Origin: VFMC01 sp031400715
GTDB taxonomy: Bacteria; Actinomycetota; Acidimicrobiia; Acidimicrobiales; Ilumatobacteraceae
Direction: 5' to 3'
Assembly (NCBI GenBank): GCA_031400715.1
Contig: JANNQK010000091.1
Span: forward strand, 1-21,531
DNA: 21,531 bases
Position numbers and translations under genes: made by a program. Numbering within the stretch: the first letter of the stretch is position 1; each line of letters opens with the position of its first letter. The notes beneath the pieces were generated by a model. It made no database searches and had not been told where the DNA came from. It saw nothing but the letters and a program-made list of their open reading frames with translations. This document shows positions 7,486-14,398 of the stretch, piece by piece.

Positions 7486-7815
7486 ATGAACAAACGAACC
7501 GTGACCGTCATCGCCACCATCGGTGCCATCGGCATCGCTGCAACCGTCGGCATCACCGCGGCGGCTGCCGCCTCGACGAAGGGAGACGACACCGAACTGC
7601 CCATCACCGGTACCGCTCTCGCCCGCGCCGGCGAGGCGGCGCTCGCGCACACCGGCCAAGGCCGGGTCACCGACACCGAGGTCGGCGACGAAGACAGCTA
7701 CTACGAGGTCGAGGTCACGCTCGACAACGGCCGACAGGTCGACGTCCAACTCGACGAGGCATTCCAGGTCGTGAGCGCCGCCGAGGACATCGAGCGCGAA
7801 GCGGGCGACGACTGA
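7486..7815 (+). CDS. Exported PepSY-domain protein
   Basis: The 109-residue protein begins MNKR followed by a hydrophobic segment (about 5-30) ending in an Ala-rich AAAAAS stretch, a Sec signal peptide or anchor. The rest is a single PepSY unit: GTALARAGEAALAHTGQGRV, then YYEVEVTLDNGRQVDVQLDE, then a VVSAAED end. PepSY domains occur in peptidase propeptides and small periplasmic or surface proteins and are thought to inhibit or bind partners. The ATG at 7486 is preferred over upstream in-frame codons because the signal peptide starts there and a -10-like box lies 7 nt upstream. The stop overlaps the next start (TGATG), so the lipoprotein gene is translationally coupled and the two products may act together outside the membrane. 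Confidence 0.82.
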   Translation: MNKRTVTVIATIGAIGIAATVGITAAAAASTKGDDTELPITGTALARAGEAALAHTGQGRVTDTEVGDEDSYYEVEVTLDNGRQVDVQLDEAFQVVSAAEDIEREAGDD

Positions 7816-8639
7816 TGCGCCGGACCCGCATCTCCGCTCTGGCTGTCGCGGTCGGGTTGACCGCGACAGCCTGCGGTGGCTCCACCCCGAACACGGCGTC
7901 GCCCACCACGTCCTCGGTGCACAGCACAGGGGCGACCGAACCGGTGTCGACCGTCGGTGCCGGCGCAGTCATCGATCCCGGCGACGGCGGCACCTACACC
8001 GTCGACATCGACCCCGCCAGGTTCACGTCCGTCGTCGACCATCCGTACCTGCCCAAACTGCCGGGAATGCGTTGGGCATACACGGCCACCGCCGCCGACG
8101 GCGAGGTCGAGGTCATCACCGTCGAGGTGCTCGACGAGCGTCGCACCGTCATGGGCGTCGAGACGATCGTGGTCCACGACAGAGCCGAAACCGAAGCCGG
8201 CGATCTCATCGAGGACACCTACGACTGGTTCGCCCAGGACGACGCAGGCAACGTCTGGTACTTCGGCGAAGACACCACCGCCTACCACGATGGCGTTCCG
8301 AGCACCGACGGATCGTGGGAGGCAGGCGTCGGGGGCGCGCTGCCCGGGATCGTCATGCAGGCGGCACCGGGGGTGACCGGCGTCGGCTACCGCCAGGAGT
8401 TCCTCGCCGGCGAGGCCGAAGACATGGGACAGGTCATCGATGTCTCGGGCAAAGCCGTCGTACCGGCTGGAACGTTCGACGATGTGATCGTCACCCGCGA
8501 CTGGACACCACTCGAGCCCGACACCATCGAGGAGAAGACGTACGCCCTTGGCGTCGGCTTCGTCCACGAGACCAAGTCCGTCGGACCCGACACCCGTGAA
8601 ATCGTGGAACTGACCGAGTTCGCCTCGGGCCGGCCCTGA
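7815..8639 (+). CDS. Lipoprotein of a conserved uncharacterised family
   Basis: The 274-residue protein has a lipoprotein signal peptide: MRRTR, a hydrophobic core and LTATACGG with the lipid-modified Cys near residue 21, followed by a Ser/Thr-rich spacer. The mature part shows blocks I recognise from a widespread uncharacterised family: LPGMRWAYTA, EDTYDWFAQDDAGNVWYFGE, STDGSWEAGVGGALPGIVM, YRQEFLAGEAEDMGQV, GTFDDVIVTRDWTPLEP and YALGVGFVHE. It is predicted to be an extracytoplasmic beta-rich protein. Function is unknown; no catalytic motif stands out. The start ATG overlaps the PepSY stop by one base (TGATG). It reads in the same frame as the upstream BNR remnant, but the intervening stretch is not protein-like. 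Confidence 0.85.
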   Translation: MRRTRISALAVAVGLTATACGGSTPNTASPTTSSVHSTGATEPVSTVGAGAVIDPGDGGTYTVDIDPARFTSVVDHPYLPKLPGMRWAYTATAADGEVEVITVEVLDERRTVMGVETIVVHDRAETEAGDLIEDTYDWFAQDDAGNVWYFGEDTTAYHDGVPSTDGSWEAGVGGALPGIVMQAAPGVTGVGYRQEFLAGEAEDMGQVIDVSGKAVVPAGTFDDVIVTRDWTPLEPDTIEEKTYALGVGFVHETKSVGPDTREIVELTEFASGRP

Positions 8640-8671
8640 CGCTGCCCGCTGAGCGGACACGGGGCGTCGTG

Positions 8672-8677
8672 TACTTT
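8672..8677 (+). promoter_or_regulatory. -10 box TACTTT of a leaderless promoter
   Basis: TACTTT is followed by exactly 6 nt and the ATG at 8684. This decides the start against the upstream GTG at 8669, which would fall before the transcript begins. Confidence 0.5.
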
Positions 8678-8683
8678 CGATGC

Positions 8684-9496
8684 ATGACCACCGTCGATGT
8701 CCTCGGCCACCCCACCTGGTACGCAGTGCAAGGAGCTGGTGACGAGACCGTGCTGTTGCTGCACGGCGGGCTGTCGAACAGCGATGCGCTGCTCGACAGC
8801 ATCGGCGGACCGCTCGGTGAGCGCCGACGAGTGGCGGCGTTCGACCGCCGTGGGCACGGCAGGACCGCCGACACCCCGGAAGCGTTCCACTACGAGTCGA
8901 TGGTGGACGAGACGATCGCCTTCATCGATCACATCGGCGGCCCTGTTCACATCGTCGGCTGGAGCGACGGCGGCATCGTCGGTCTGCTCCTCGCGCTCCG
9001 CCGGCCGGAGCTCGTCGGACGGCTCGTGGCGATCGGCGCGAACTACCACTGGAACGTCCTGCCCGACCTTCCCTCCGCAGCAGTGGCGGACGACGGCGGC
9101 GGCGTGGACGGAACACCGGAGGCAGCATCTGACGACTGCGGCCTCGTTGCGGCGATGGCCGCGTCGTATGCCGAGCGCTCGCCCGACGGACCCGACCACT
9201 TCGCCGTCGTCGCGGCGAAGGGATTCCACCTGTTCGGTGTCGAGCCCGAGCTGACCGCTGCGGATCTCGCGAGGGTGTCGGTTCCCGTGCTGGTGATGGC
9301 CGGCGACGACGATCTCATCCCGCTGAGCCACACCGCTGCGTTCTTCGCCGGGTTGCCGGAGGCACAGCTCGCGATCGTGCCTGGAGCCTCACACGGGTTG
9401 CCGATGGAGCACCCACAGGAGGTCGTCGGTCTCATCGAGCGCTTCCTGAGCTCCGACCTTCCGCCCTCGACGATGATGCCCAACCTGCGCGCCTGA
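8684..9496 (+). CDS. Alpha/beta-fold hydrolase
   Basis: The 270-residue protein has the complete alpha/beta hydrolase layout: VLLLHGGLSN oxyanion strand (23-32), FDRRGHGRT (53-61), nucleophile elbow GWSDGG with Ser94, an acid in MAGDDDLIP (Asp209 or Asp210) and catalytic His237 in PGASHGLPM. It likely hydrolyses an ester, lactone or similar bond on a small substrate in the cytoplasm; there is no signal peptide. The start is set by the TACTTT box 6 nt upstream. It is not coupled to a neighbour: the lipoprotein gene ends 44 nt upstream and the next gene downstream is a remnant on the opposite strand. Confidence 0.88.
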   Translation: MTTVDVLGHPTWYAVQGAGDETVLLLHGGLSNSDALLDSIGGPLGERRRVAAFDRRGHGRTADTPEAFHYESMVDETIAFIDHIGGPVHIVGWSDGGIVGLLLALRRPELVGRLVAIGANYHWNVLPDLPSAAVADDGGGVDGTPEAASDDCGLVAAMAASYAERSPDGPDHFAVVAAKGFHLFGVEPELTAADLARVSVPVLVMAGDDDLIPLSHTAAFFAGLPEAQLAIVPGASHGLPMEHPQEVVGLIERFLSSDLPPSTMMPNLRA

Positions 9497-9587
9497 GGCA
9501 GGGCGACCCCCGGAATCGATCTCCTCGCGAACTCGAGGTGCCGATCGCCGGCACCGGACTCGCACCATCGCTCGGTCCATGTGGTGC

Positions 9588-9839
9588 TCACTCGGTCGCG
9601 AGTGCGTAGACGAAGGCGATCACGACCCCATCGACCGTGTCGACCTCGAACGGTGTTCGCCGGAAGGCGGGGCCCTCGAAGAGGTCCAAGCGACTCCAGT
9701 GCTCAGGGAGATCATCCGACTCGAACACCAGGACCGCGACCACGTCGGCCTCGTCGGTGAGCCGTCGCGGGGTTTGGAACGCGGCACAGGGGAGCAGGTT
9801 CAGTGAGCCGGGTTTGCCTACAGTGGGCCGTCGTCCCAC
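9588..9839 (-). pseudogene. C-terminal remnant of a gamma-glutamylcyclotransferase-like (GGCT/AIG2) gene
   Basis: The open frame encodes 83 residues, of which the last 50 or so match the C-terminal part of GGCT-fold proteins: WSRLDLFEGPAFRRTPFEV with the family's catalytic-type Glu in LFEG, then VVIAFVYAL. The N-terminal half of the fold, including the substrate-binding YGTL motif, is absent in all frames. The upstream side on this strand runs directly into the promoter and coding region of the opposite-strand flavoprotein gene. The nominal start at 9839 gives an unrelated leader (MGRRPTVGK). It is most likely a truncated, inactive gene, although a very short functional protein cannot be excluded. 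Confidence 0.5.
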
Positions 9840-9845
9840 GAGAGG
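9840..9845 (+). promoter_or_regulatory. Ribosome binding site GAGAGG
   Basis: GAGAGG lies 7 nt before the ATG at 9853 and fixes the start of the flavoprotein. A possible -10 box TACAGT lies about 28 nt before the ATG, so unlike most neighbours this gene appears to have a leader. Confidence 0.5.
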
Positions 9846-9852
9846 TACAGCG

Positions 9853-11292
9853 ATGAGCGGTTCGAATCAGATGATCACAGCCGATTACCTCGTGGTCGGC
9901 GCCGGCGCGATGGGCATGGCGTTCACCGACGTGATCCTGGCCGAGACCGATGCCACGGTGGTGATGGTCGATCGCCACGCCAAGCCCGGCGGTCATTGGA
10001 ACGATGCCTATCCGTTCGTGCGCCTGCACCAACCGTCCGCGTTCTACGGGGTCAACTCGCTCCCGCTCGGCACCGACCGGAAGGACACGCAGGGCTCGAA
10101 CGCCGGCCTCTACGAACTGGCCTCGGGGGCCGAGGTGCTGGCCTACTTCGATCATGTGATGCACCGCCAGTTCCTGCCGTCGGGTCGCGTGCAGTACTTC
10201 CCGATGTGCGACTACGTGGGCAGCGAAGGCGTGGGGTCGGGCATCGTCGGCCGCTTCGTGTCGCTGGTGTCGGGGGAGACGTTCGAGGTGGCGGTCACCA
10301 CCAGGGTCGTCGACGCCACGTACATGAACGTCTCGGTGCCGTCGGTCCGCCCGCCGGTGTACGAGGTGGCCGCCGGGGTGATGTGTCGCCCGCTGAACGA
10401 CCTGCCGCGGATCGAGCGTCCCGCAGACGGCTACGTGGTCGTCGGCGCCGGCAAGACCGGTGCCGACGCATGTCTCTGGTTGCTGGGCAACGGTGTCGAT
10501 CCCGAGCACATCTCGTGGATCATGCCCCGCGACTCGTGGTACCTCGACCGGGCGAGGATCCAGCCGGGTGACTTCTTCGAGGTGACGGCACGCGGCTTCA
10601 TCGACCAGTTCCGCCACATCGCCCAATCGACATCGATCGACGACCTGTTCGACCGGCTGGAGGGTGCCGGGTTGCTCCTGCGGCTCGACACCTCGGTGAA
10701 GCCCACGATGTACCGCTGCTCGACGGTGACCAAGGCCGAGCTCGAACAGCTCCGGCGGATCACCAAGGTGGTCAGGATGGGTCGGGTGCAGCGGATCGAT
10801 GCCGATCGCATCGTGCTCGACGGGGGAACGATCCCGACCACGCCGGCGACGGCGCACATCGACTGCACCGCCGACGGCCTGGAGCGCCGTCCGCCGAAGC
10901 CCGTGTTCCAGGAGGGGTTGCTGACGCTGCAGACCGTCCGGCACTGCCAGCAGGTGTTCAGCGCCGCGTTCATCGGCCACGTCGAGGCCGCGTACCCCGA
11001 CGACGACGCCAAGAACCATCTGTGCGGCGTGGTGCCGCACCCCGACAGCGACACCGACTGGCTTCGCACCTCCAGCGGTAACGCGTCGAACACGGCACGT
11101 TGGAACGCCGACGGTGCACTGCAGGCATGGTTGGCGGGTGCCCGCCTCGACGGATTCAGCAGCACCGAACCGCCGAGCGACGAGCTGATCGCCGTGGCGA
11201 TGGACGCCATCCAGTACGCCGAGCCAGCGCTCGCGAAGCTCGACCAGTACCTCGCGGCGTTGGATGGCGAGCCCTCCTCCCACGCGGGGTAG
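9853..11292 (+). CDS. FAD/NAD(P)-binding oxidoreductase (flavin monooxygenase-like)
   Basis: The 479-residue protein has an N-terminal FAD Rossmann motif YLVVGAGAMG (12-21), an acidic strand end VVMVDRHAKPGGHWNDAYPF, and a second dinucleotide motif YVVVGAGKTGADA near residues 194-206, as in two-dinucleotide flavoproteins of the class B monooxygenase / thioredoxin-reductase-like fold. The fingerprint FxGxxxHxxxW of classical Baeyer-Villiger and FMO enzymes was not found, so the reaction is open: hydroxylation or oxidation of a small organic substrate using NAD(P)H. It is cytoplasmic with no membrane segment. The start is chosen from the GAGAGG ribosome site. It stands alone: the GGCT remnant upstream is divergent and the S51 gene downstream is convergent. 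Confidence 0.82.
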   Translation: MSGSNQMITADYLVVGAGAMGMAFTDVILAETDATVVMVDRHAKPGGHWNDAYPFVRLHQPSAFYGVNSLPLGTDRKDTQGSNAGLYELASGAEVLAYFDHVMHRQFLPSGRVQYFPMCDYVGSEGVGSGIVGRFVSLVSGETFEVAVTTRVVDATYMNVSVPSVRPPVYEVAAGVMCRPLNDLPRIERPADGYVVVGAGKTGADACLWLLGNGVDPEHISWIMPRDSWYLDRARIQPGDFFEVTARGFIDQFRHIAQSTSIDDLFDRLEGAGLLLRLDTSVKPTMYRCSTVTKAELEQLRRITKVVRMGRVQRIDADRIVLDGGTIPTTPATAHIDCTADGLERRPPKPVFQEGLLTLQTVRHCQQVFSAAFIGHVEAAYPDDDAKNHLCGVVPHPDSDTDWLRTSSGNASNTARWNADGALQAWLAGARLDGFSSTEPPSDELIAVAMDAIQYAEPALAKLDQYLAALDGEPSSHAG

Positions 11293-11310
11293 CGAAGGCA
11301 CCCTGTTCGT

Positions 11311-11328
11311 CGGGCGGCAGTGCCCGCC
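11311..11328. terminator. Weak hairpin between convergent genes
   Basis: CGGGC ggcagt GCCCG forms a 5-bp GC stem (an alternative pairing is GGCGG/CCGCC) 18 nt past the flavoprotein stop. There is no U-tract, so the terminator call is tentative. Confidence 0.25.
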
Positions 11329-11371
11329 GAAGCCGGCAGTGCATCGATCGACGGACCGCCCGTCGTGACCC

Positions 11372-12097
11372 TCAGAGCGGCAGGTGCACCGACTGGCCGT
11401 GGGTGAACTCGATCGGGCCGCTCGCTCCGAACACGGTGACCCGGCGGTGGCCCATCACGGTCCATTCGGTCAGACCGCCGACCAGCGCAGTGTCCTCGTC
11501 GATCCCGACGAGGTGCGCGCCCGGCCGCAGTTGTGCCTGAGCCTGGTCGACCATCCCCGGGGTCCACTGCGTCATCCGGTCGAAGTGTGGGATGACAAAG
11601 AGGTGCGGGACCAGGCCGGTGGCCGGCTCGCTCTCCATCGGACGACCGCCGCGGATGTCGGGTGCGCTCGCCGTGAGCGCGATCGCACCGGCACTGCATC
11701 CGGCGAGTGCCGCACCGCCCTGCCATGCCCGCACGATCGCGTCCCACACGATCGAGTTCCGCAGCGACCTGGCGATGTGGCCGGGGTTTCCGCCGGACAG
11801 ATAGATGAGCCCGACGTCGTCGATCAGCGCAGCGAGGTCCGGCCGGTTCGCGTCGACTGCGTGGAGCACGGGCACAGCGATCGGCTCGATGCCCATCGCG
11901 GTGTAGTGGTCTGTGCCGAGCGTGAGCCAGCGGCTCACCGACGCAGGTCCCTCCTCGCCGGCTGCGGTCGGGAGGAATGCTGCACGCGGGCGTCGACCTG
12001 CAAGCAACCATCGATCGACGTCGACCATCTGCGGCAGGAACTCGCCGCTCCCCACGAGTGCGATCGGCCCAGGAGCCACGGTCATCGGATCCGACAT
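11372..12097 (-). CDS. Peptidase S51 family protein (dipeptidase E / cyanophycinase-like)
   Basis: The 241-residue protein has the S51 features in order: LVGSGEFLPQM near the N-terminus, YLSGGNPGHIA, nucleophile Ser135 in AGCSAGAIAL, a conserved His in VIPHFDRM and an acidic GIDEDTALV. Members cleave peptides with an N-terminal or isoaspartyl Asp, or cyanophycin; the exact substrate is not evident. It is cytoplasmic. The start is uncertain. ATG at 12097 is preferred because CACCAT lies 6 nt before it, like the TACCAT spacing before the P450; a GTG at 12115 would add HHHGP-type residues and lies inside a palindrome. It is divergent from an exporter gene, and the shared palindrome suggests common regulation. 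A second S51-like domain occurs in this window at 19532. Confidence 0.85.
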   Translation of the reverse strand: MSDPMTVAPGPIALVGSGEFLPQMVDVDRWLLAGRRPRAAFLPTAAGEEGPASVSRWLTLGTDHYTAMGIEPIAVPVLHAVDANRPDLAALIDDVGLIYLSGGNPGHIARSLRNSIVWDAIVRAWQGGAALAGCSAGAIALTASAPDIRGGRPMESEPATGLVPHLFVIPHFDRMTQWTPGMVDQAQAQLRPGAHLVGIDEDTALVGGLTEWTVMGHRRVTVFGASGPIEFTHGQSVHLPL

Positions 12098-12113
12098 CGG
12101 GCCATGGTGGTGC

Positions 12114-12130
12114 ACGTGGTCGGACCACGT
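12114..12130. promoter_or_regulatory. Perfect 17-bp palindrome, candidate operator
   Basis: ACGTGGTC-G-GACCACGT is an 8+1+8 perfect inverted repeat in the divergent space between the S51 gene and the MFS_3 exporter. It covers the expected -35 position (12122-12127) of the TAACGT promoter and the spacer of the predicted S51 promoter. A TetR/MarR-type dimer is a plausible reader, but none is encoded nearby. Confidence 0.45.
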
Positions 12131-12144
12131 CCACCCTCGACGGG

Positions 12145-12150
12145 TAACGT
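12145..12150 (+). promoter_or_regulatory. -10 box TAACGT of the exporter transcript
   Basis: TAACGT lies 8 nt before GTG 12159 and 11 nt before ATG 12162 of a small leader ORF, so the transcript likely begins at that ORF. The exporter start at 12215 is the first in-frame start downstream of it. Confidence 0.4.
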
Positions 12151-12158
12151 TGCCGATC

Positions 12159-12218
12159 GTGATGCTTCCTCCCGATCACCTGTCACGGTTCGGCGTGACG
12201 CCCGGGCCGATGCGGTGA
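12159..12218 (+). CDS. Putative leader ORF coupled to the exporter (19 codons)
   Basis: GTG 12159 (or ATG 12162) opens a short frame reading MLPPDHLSRFGVTPGPMR from the ATG, whose TGA overlaps the exporter GTG as GTGA. It sits right after a -10 box and the exporter start has no Shine-Dalgarno sequence, so ribosomes may arrive by coupling. No similarity is recognised; support is positional only. Confidence 0.3.
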   Translation: MMLPPDHLSRFGVTPGPMR

Positions 12219-13831
12219 GCAAGGAACCCAAGCCTCCCGGCCCGTTGGCGATCAAGCTCTTCCGTGGTCTGTGGCTGGCGGGTCTGATCTCGAACGTGGG
12301 CTCGTTCATGCACGGGGTCGGCGCGTCGTGGCTGCTCACGTCGCTGTCGACGTCACCGGCGATCGTCGCTCTGCTGCAGACGGCGACCTCGCTGCCATCG
12401 TTCCTGCTCGCGCTGCCGGCAGGGGCGCTGGCCGATGTGTTCGATCGTCGTCGCCTGCTGCTCGTGACACAGGTGGCGATGGCACTGATCGCCGCTGGTC
12501 TGGCGGTCGCCACGTTCGCCGACGTGGTCACGCCCACCTGGCTGCTCGTCTTCTCGGTGCTGCTCAGCATCGCCGGAACGATCAACATGCCCAACTGGGT
12601 GGCGCTGACGCCGGAACTGGTGCCGCGAGACCAGATCCCTGCCGCGAGCGGTCTGAATGCGGTGTCGATGAACATCGCCCAAGCCATCGGGCCGGCCATC
12701 GGTGGGATCGTGATCGCCGCTGCGGGCGCCGGCTGGGTCTTCGCCTTGAACGCCGTGAGCTTCGCCGGGGTGATCCTGGTGATCCAGCGCTGGCGCCGTC
12801 CGGAGCGCGACACGCGATTGCCACCCGAGCACGTGGTGTCGGCGATGCGCACCGGTCTGCGCTACGTCGGCAACGAACGGAACATCCAGGTCGTTCTGGT
12901 GCGCATCGCAGTGGTGATGACGTTCAGTTCGGCTCTGGCGGCGCTGATGCCCGTCATCGCTCGGAGTCGAGTGGACGCCACGGCCGGTCAGTTCGGGGTG
13001 TTGTCCGGAGCCTTGGGAGCCGGCGCAGTGGCGGCGGCGCTGGTCATCCCTCGACTGCGCCTCCGCTTCGGCCCCGATCTGATCGTTGCCGCCGGCACGT
13101 CGCTGCTCGCTGGTGCGCTGGTCTTCGTGGGTCAGATCACGACCGTCGCTCCGATGGCCCTCGTGCTGTTCGTGGGCGGGGCCGGCCAACTCCTCGCGTT
13201 CACCTCGATCTTCTCCATCGCCCAGGCGGTTCTACCGGCGTGGGTTCGCGGGCGCGGGCTCGCCATCGCGATGTTGGTCGTGCAGGGAGTGACCGCGGGG
13301 ATGGCAGCCGTGTGGGGAGCGCTCGCCAACGGGAGCGGCATCCCGTCGACGATGACCATCGCCGGCGTCGGTCTGCTGATCTCGTCGATCCTCGTGGCCC
13401 CACTGCGCTTGCGCGGCCGCGCCGAGCTCGACCTCACCCCGATCACCTGGGGCGAGGTGCACACCGCGCTCGACCTCCACGACGACCAAGGGCCGGTGCT
13501 CGTCGCCATCACCTGGACCGTCGATCCCGCCGACGTTCCGGAGTTCACCGCAGCGATGACGGTGGTGCGACGGCAGCGACGCCGTGACGGTGCGATCACG
13601 TGGGGGCTGTACGAAGACGTCGACCGACCCGGCCACCTGACGGAGTCGTTCGTCGTCGCCACGTGGGCCGAACACGAACGACAGCACGACCGACCCATCG
13701 CAGCCGATCTGGCCGCTCAAGAGGGCGCTCGCCGTTTCCTCGTGGCAGACCACACCCCGCAGGTGCAGCATCACATCGGCCGGCACACATCGGGTGCCCG
13801 GCACACATCGGGTGCCCGGCACCGCAGGTAG
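12215..13831 (+). CDS. MFS_3-type exporter (EntS-like) with C-terminal cytoplasmic domain
   Basis: The 538-residue protein has a transporter part (about 1-400) with helices typical of the MFS_3 / 'transmembrane secretion effector' group: FRGLWLAGLISNVGSFMHGVGASWL in helix 1, LPAGALADVFDRRRLLL in the 2-3 loop, NMPNWVALTPELVPRDQIPAASGLNAVSMNIAQA-like helix 4-5 (motif N..N at the GLNAVSMNIAQAIGPAIG part). After the membrane part comes a soluble domain of about 100 residues (VLVAITWTVDPADVPEF, ITWGLYEDVDRPGHLTESF, FLVADHTPQV) resembling an antibiotic-biosynthesis-monooxygenase fold often found at the C-terminus of this group. EntS-like members export siderophores and other small molecules. GTG 12215 is the only start after the predicted promoter. 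The tail ends in a duplicated RHTSGA. Confidence 0.85.
   Translation: MSKEPKPPGPLAIKLFRGLWLAGLISNVGSFMHGVGASWLLTSLSTSPAIVALLQTATSLPSFLLALPAGALADVFDRRRLLLVTQVAMALIAAGLAVATFADVVTPTWLLVFSVLLSIAGTINMPNWVALTPELVPRDQIPAASGLNAVSMNIAQAIGPAIGGIVIAAAGAGWVFALNAVSFAGVILVIQRWRRPERDTRLPPEHVVSAMRTGLRYVGNERNIQVVLVRIAVVMTFSSALAALMPVIARSRVDATAGQFGVLSGALGAGAVAAALVIPRLRLRFGPDLIVAAGTSLLAGALVFVGQITTVAPMALVLFVGGAGQLLAFTSIFSIAQAVLPAWVRGRGLAIAMLVVQGVTAGMAAVWGALANGSGIPSTMTIAGVGLLISSILVAPLRLRGRAELDLTPITWGEVHTALDLHDDQGPVLVAITWTVDPADVPEFTAAMTVVRRQRRRDGAITWGLYEDVDRPGHLTESFVVATWAEHERQHDRPIAADLAAQEGARRFLVADHTPQVQHHIGRHTSGARHTSGARHRR
13781..13822 (+). repeat. 18-bp tandem repeat at the exporter 3' end
   Basis: CGGCACACATCGGGTGCC occurs at 13781-13798 and again at 13799-13816, followed by the first six bases of a third copy. 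It encodes RHTSGA twice just before the stop, so it is an in-frame C-terminal extension. Confidence 0.9.
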
Positions 13832-13849
13832 CGGCGACACAACGAGCTC

Positions 13850-13864
13850 CCCACCTTCGGCGGG
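13850..13864. terminator. Possible terminator hairpin between convergent exporter and whiB genes
   Basis: CCCACC-TTC-GGCGGG pairs with one mismatch on the plus strand and, with one G-U pair, fully on the minus strand, closing a CUUCGG-like loop. It lies in the only intergenic gap between the two stops. No U-tract follows. Confidence 0.3.
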
Positions 13865-13900
13865 ACATGTGGTCGGAAATCGAGTCTGATCCGTCGCTGA

Positions 13901-14281
13901 TCAGGCGACGCCGGACTGATTCACGTCGTCGTCAGCCGGTCGAGTCGTCCGGTCCTGGACGAGGCGGGCGCGAGCTCCGATGGGTGCGGTGACCGTGAAG
14001 CCGCCGATGTGTCGGTCTTCTTCGCTCTCCGCGCCCCAGAACCCGTACTCGCGGTTCTGGCGGGCGTACTGCCTGCATTCACCTTGCACCACGCACACGG
14101 TGCACAGACGCATCGCCTTGGCTTCTCGGCGAGCCCGTTCCTGTGGCCGTTCGGATCGACGGCCGAAGAACAGGTGCAGCTGTCCCTTGCAGATGGCGAA
14201 CTCTCGCCAGCCGTTCGAGGTAGCGAGCTTTTCATCGAGCGTCTCATCGAGCTTCTCATCGAGCATCTCGGCGGCGGACAT
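13901..14281 (-). CDS. WhiB-family iron-sulfur transcription factor
   Basis: The 126-residue protein has the WhiB cluster cysteines Cys31, Cys60, Cys63 and Cys69 (AICKG, LCTVC, GECRQ), with the usual C-x2-C-x5-C spacing. The following turn reads GFWGAESEEDR in place of the typical G(V/I)WGG. WhiB proteins bind a 4Fe-4S cluster, partner with the main sigma factor and respond to redox or nitric oxide; they are confined to Actinobacteria and their phages. Residues 7-19 are a DEKL/DETL repeat. The C-terminal basic segment after residue 90 is short, so DNA contact is uncertain. An AAAGGAA site lies 7 nt before the ATG. It follows the rhodopsin gene by 117 nt, separated by a strong hairpin, and could be co-transcribed with it. 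The paralogue type is not assigned. Confidence 0.92.
   Translation of the reverse strand: MSAAEMLDEKLDETLDEKLATSNGWREFAICKGQLHLFFGRRSERPQERARREAKAMRLCTVCVVQGECRQYARQNREYGFWGAESEEDRHIGGFTVTAPIGARARLVQDRTTRPADDDVNQSGVA
14231..14266 (-). repeat. 12-bp tandem repeat in the whiB 5' end
   Basis: Three 12-bp units (TTCATCGAGCGT, CTCATCGAGCTT, CTCATCGAGCAT on the plus strand) encode LDE(K/T) repeats in the N-terminal tail of the WhiB protein, ahead of the cluster-binding core. Confidence 0.85.
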
Positions 14282-14288
14282 CGGCCAG

Positions 14289-14295
14289 TTCCTTT
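14289..14295 (-). promoter_or_regulatory. Ribosome binding site AAAGGAA of whiB
   Basis: AAAGGAA lies 7 nt before the whiB ATG at 14281 on the minus strand. A 9-bp direct repeat TTCGTGTTG (plus strand, 14298-14306 and 14310-14318, spaced 12 bp) lies immediately upstream and may be regulatory. Confidence 0.55.
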
Positions 14296-14350
14296 CGTTC
14301 GTGTTGTCATTCGTGTTGACGTGCGGGCCGGCGTGCGAGAACCGACCGTC

Positions 14351-14382
14351 GCCCCGGCACCGTGGGGGGCCGGTGCCGGGGC
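14351..14382 (-). terminator. Strong 12-bp hairpin between rhodopsin and whiB genes
   Basis: GCCCCGGCACCG and CGGTGCCGGGGC are perfect complements with an 8-nt loop, starting 16 nt after the rhodopsin stop. There is no U-tract on the minus strand. It may terminate most transcripts, stabilise the rhodopsin mRNA 3' end, or attenuate whiB expression. Confidence 0.65.
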
Positions 14383-14398
14383 GGGGAGATGCGGCAGG

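Noticed and set aside
9712..11301. Long minus-strand frame (529 codons) opposite the flavoprotein
   Set aside because: It is antisense to clear dinucleotide-binding motifs, and its own product is His/Arg-rich with no recognisable domain.
11384..12214. Upstream extension of the exporter frame over the S51 gene
   Set aside because: The frame is open by chance; the predicted promoter at 12145 and the first start at 12215 exclude it, and the segment is antisense to the S51 motifs.
12353..13189. Minus-strand frames opposite the exporter
   Set aside because: They are composition-driven shadows; the plus strand has regular transmembrane helices.
13781..13822. Possible CRISPR or attachment site at the 18-bp repeats
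   Set aside because: The copies are directly adjacent without spacers and continue the exporter reading frame.
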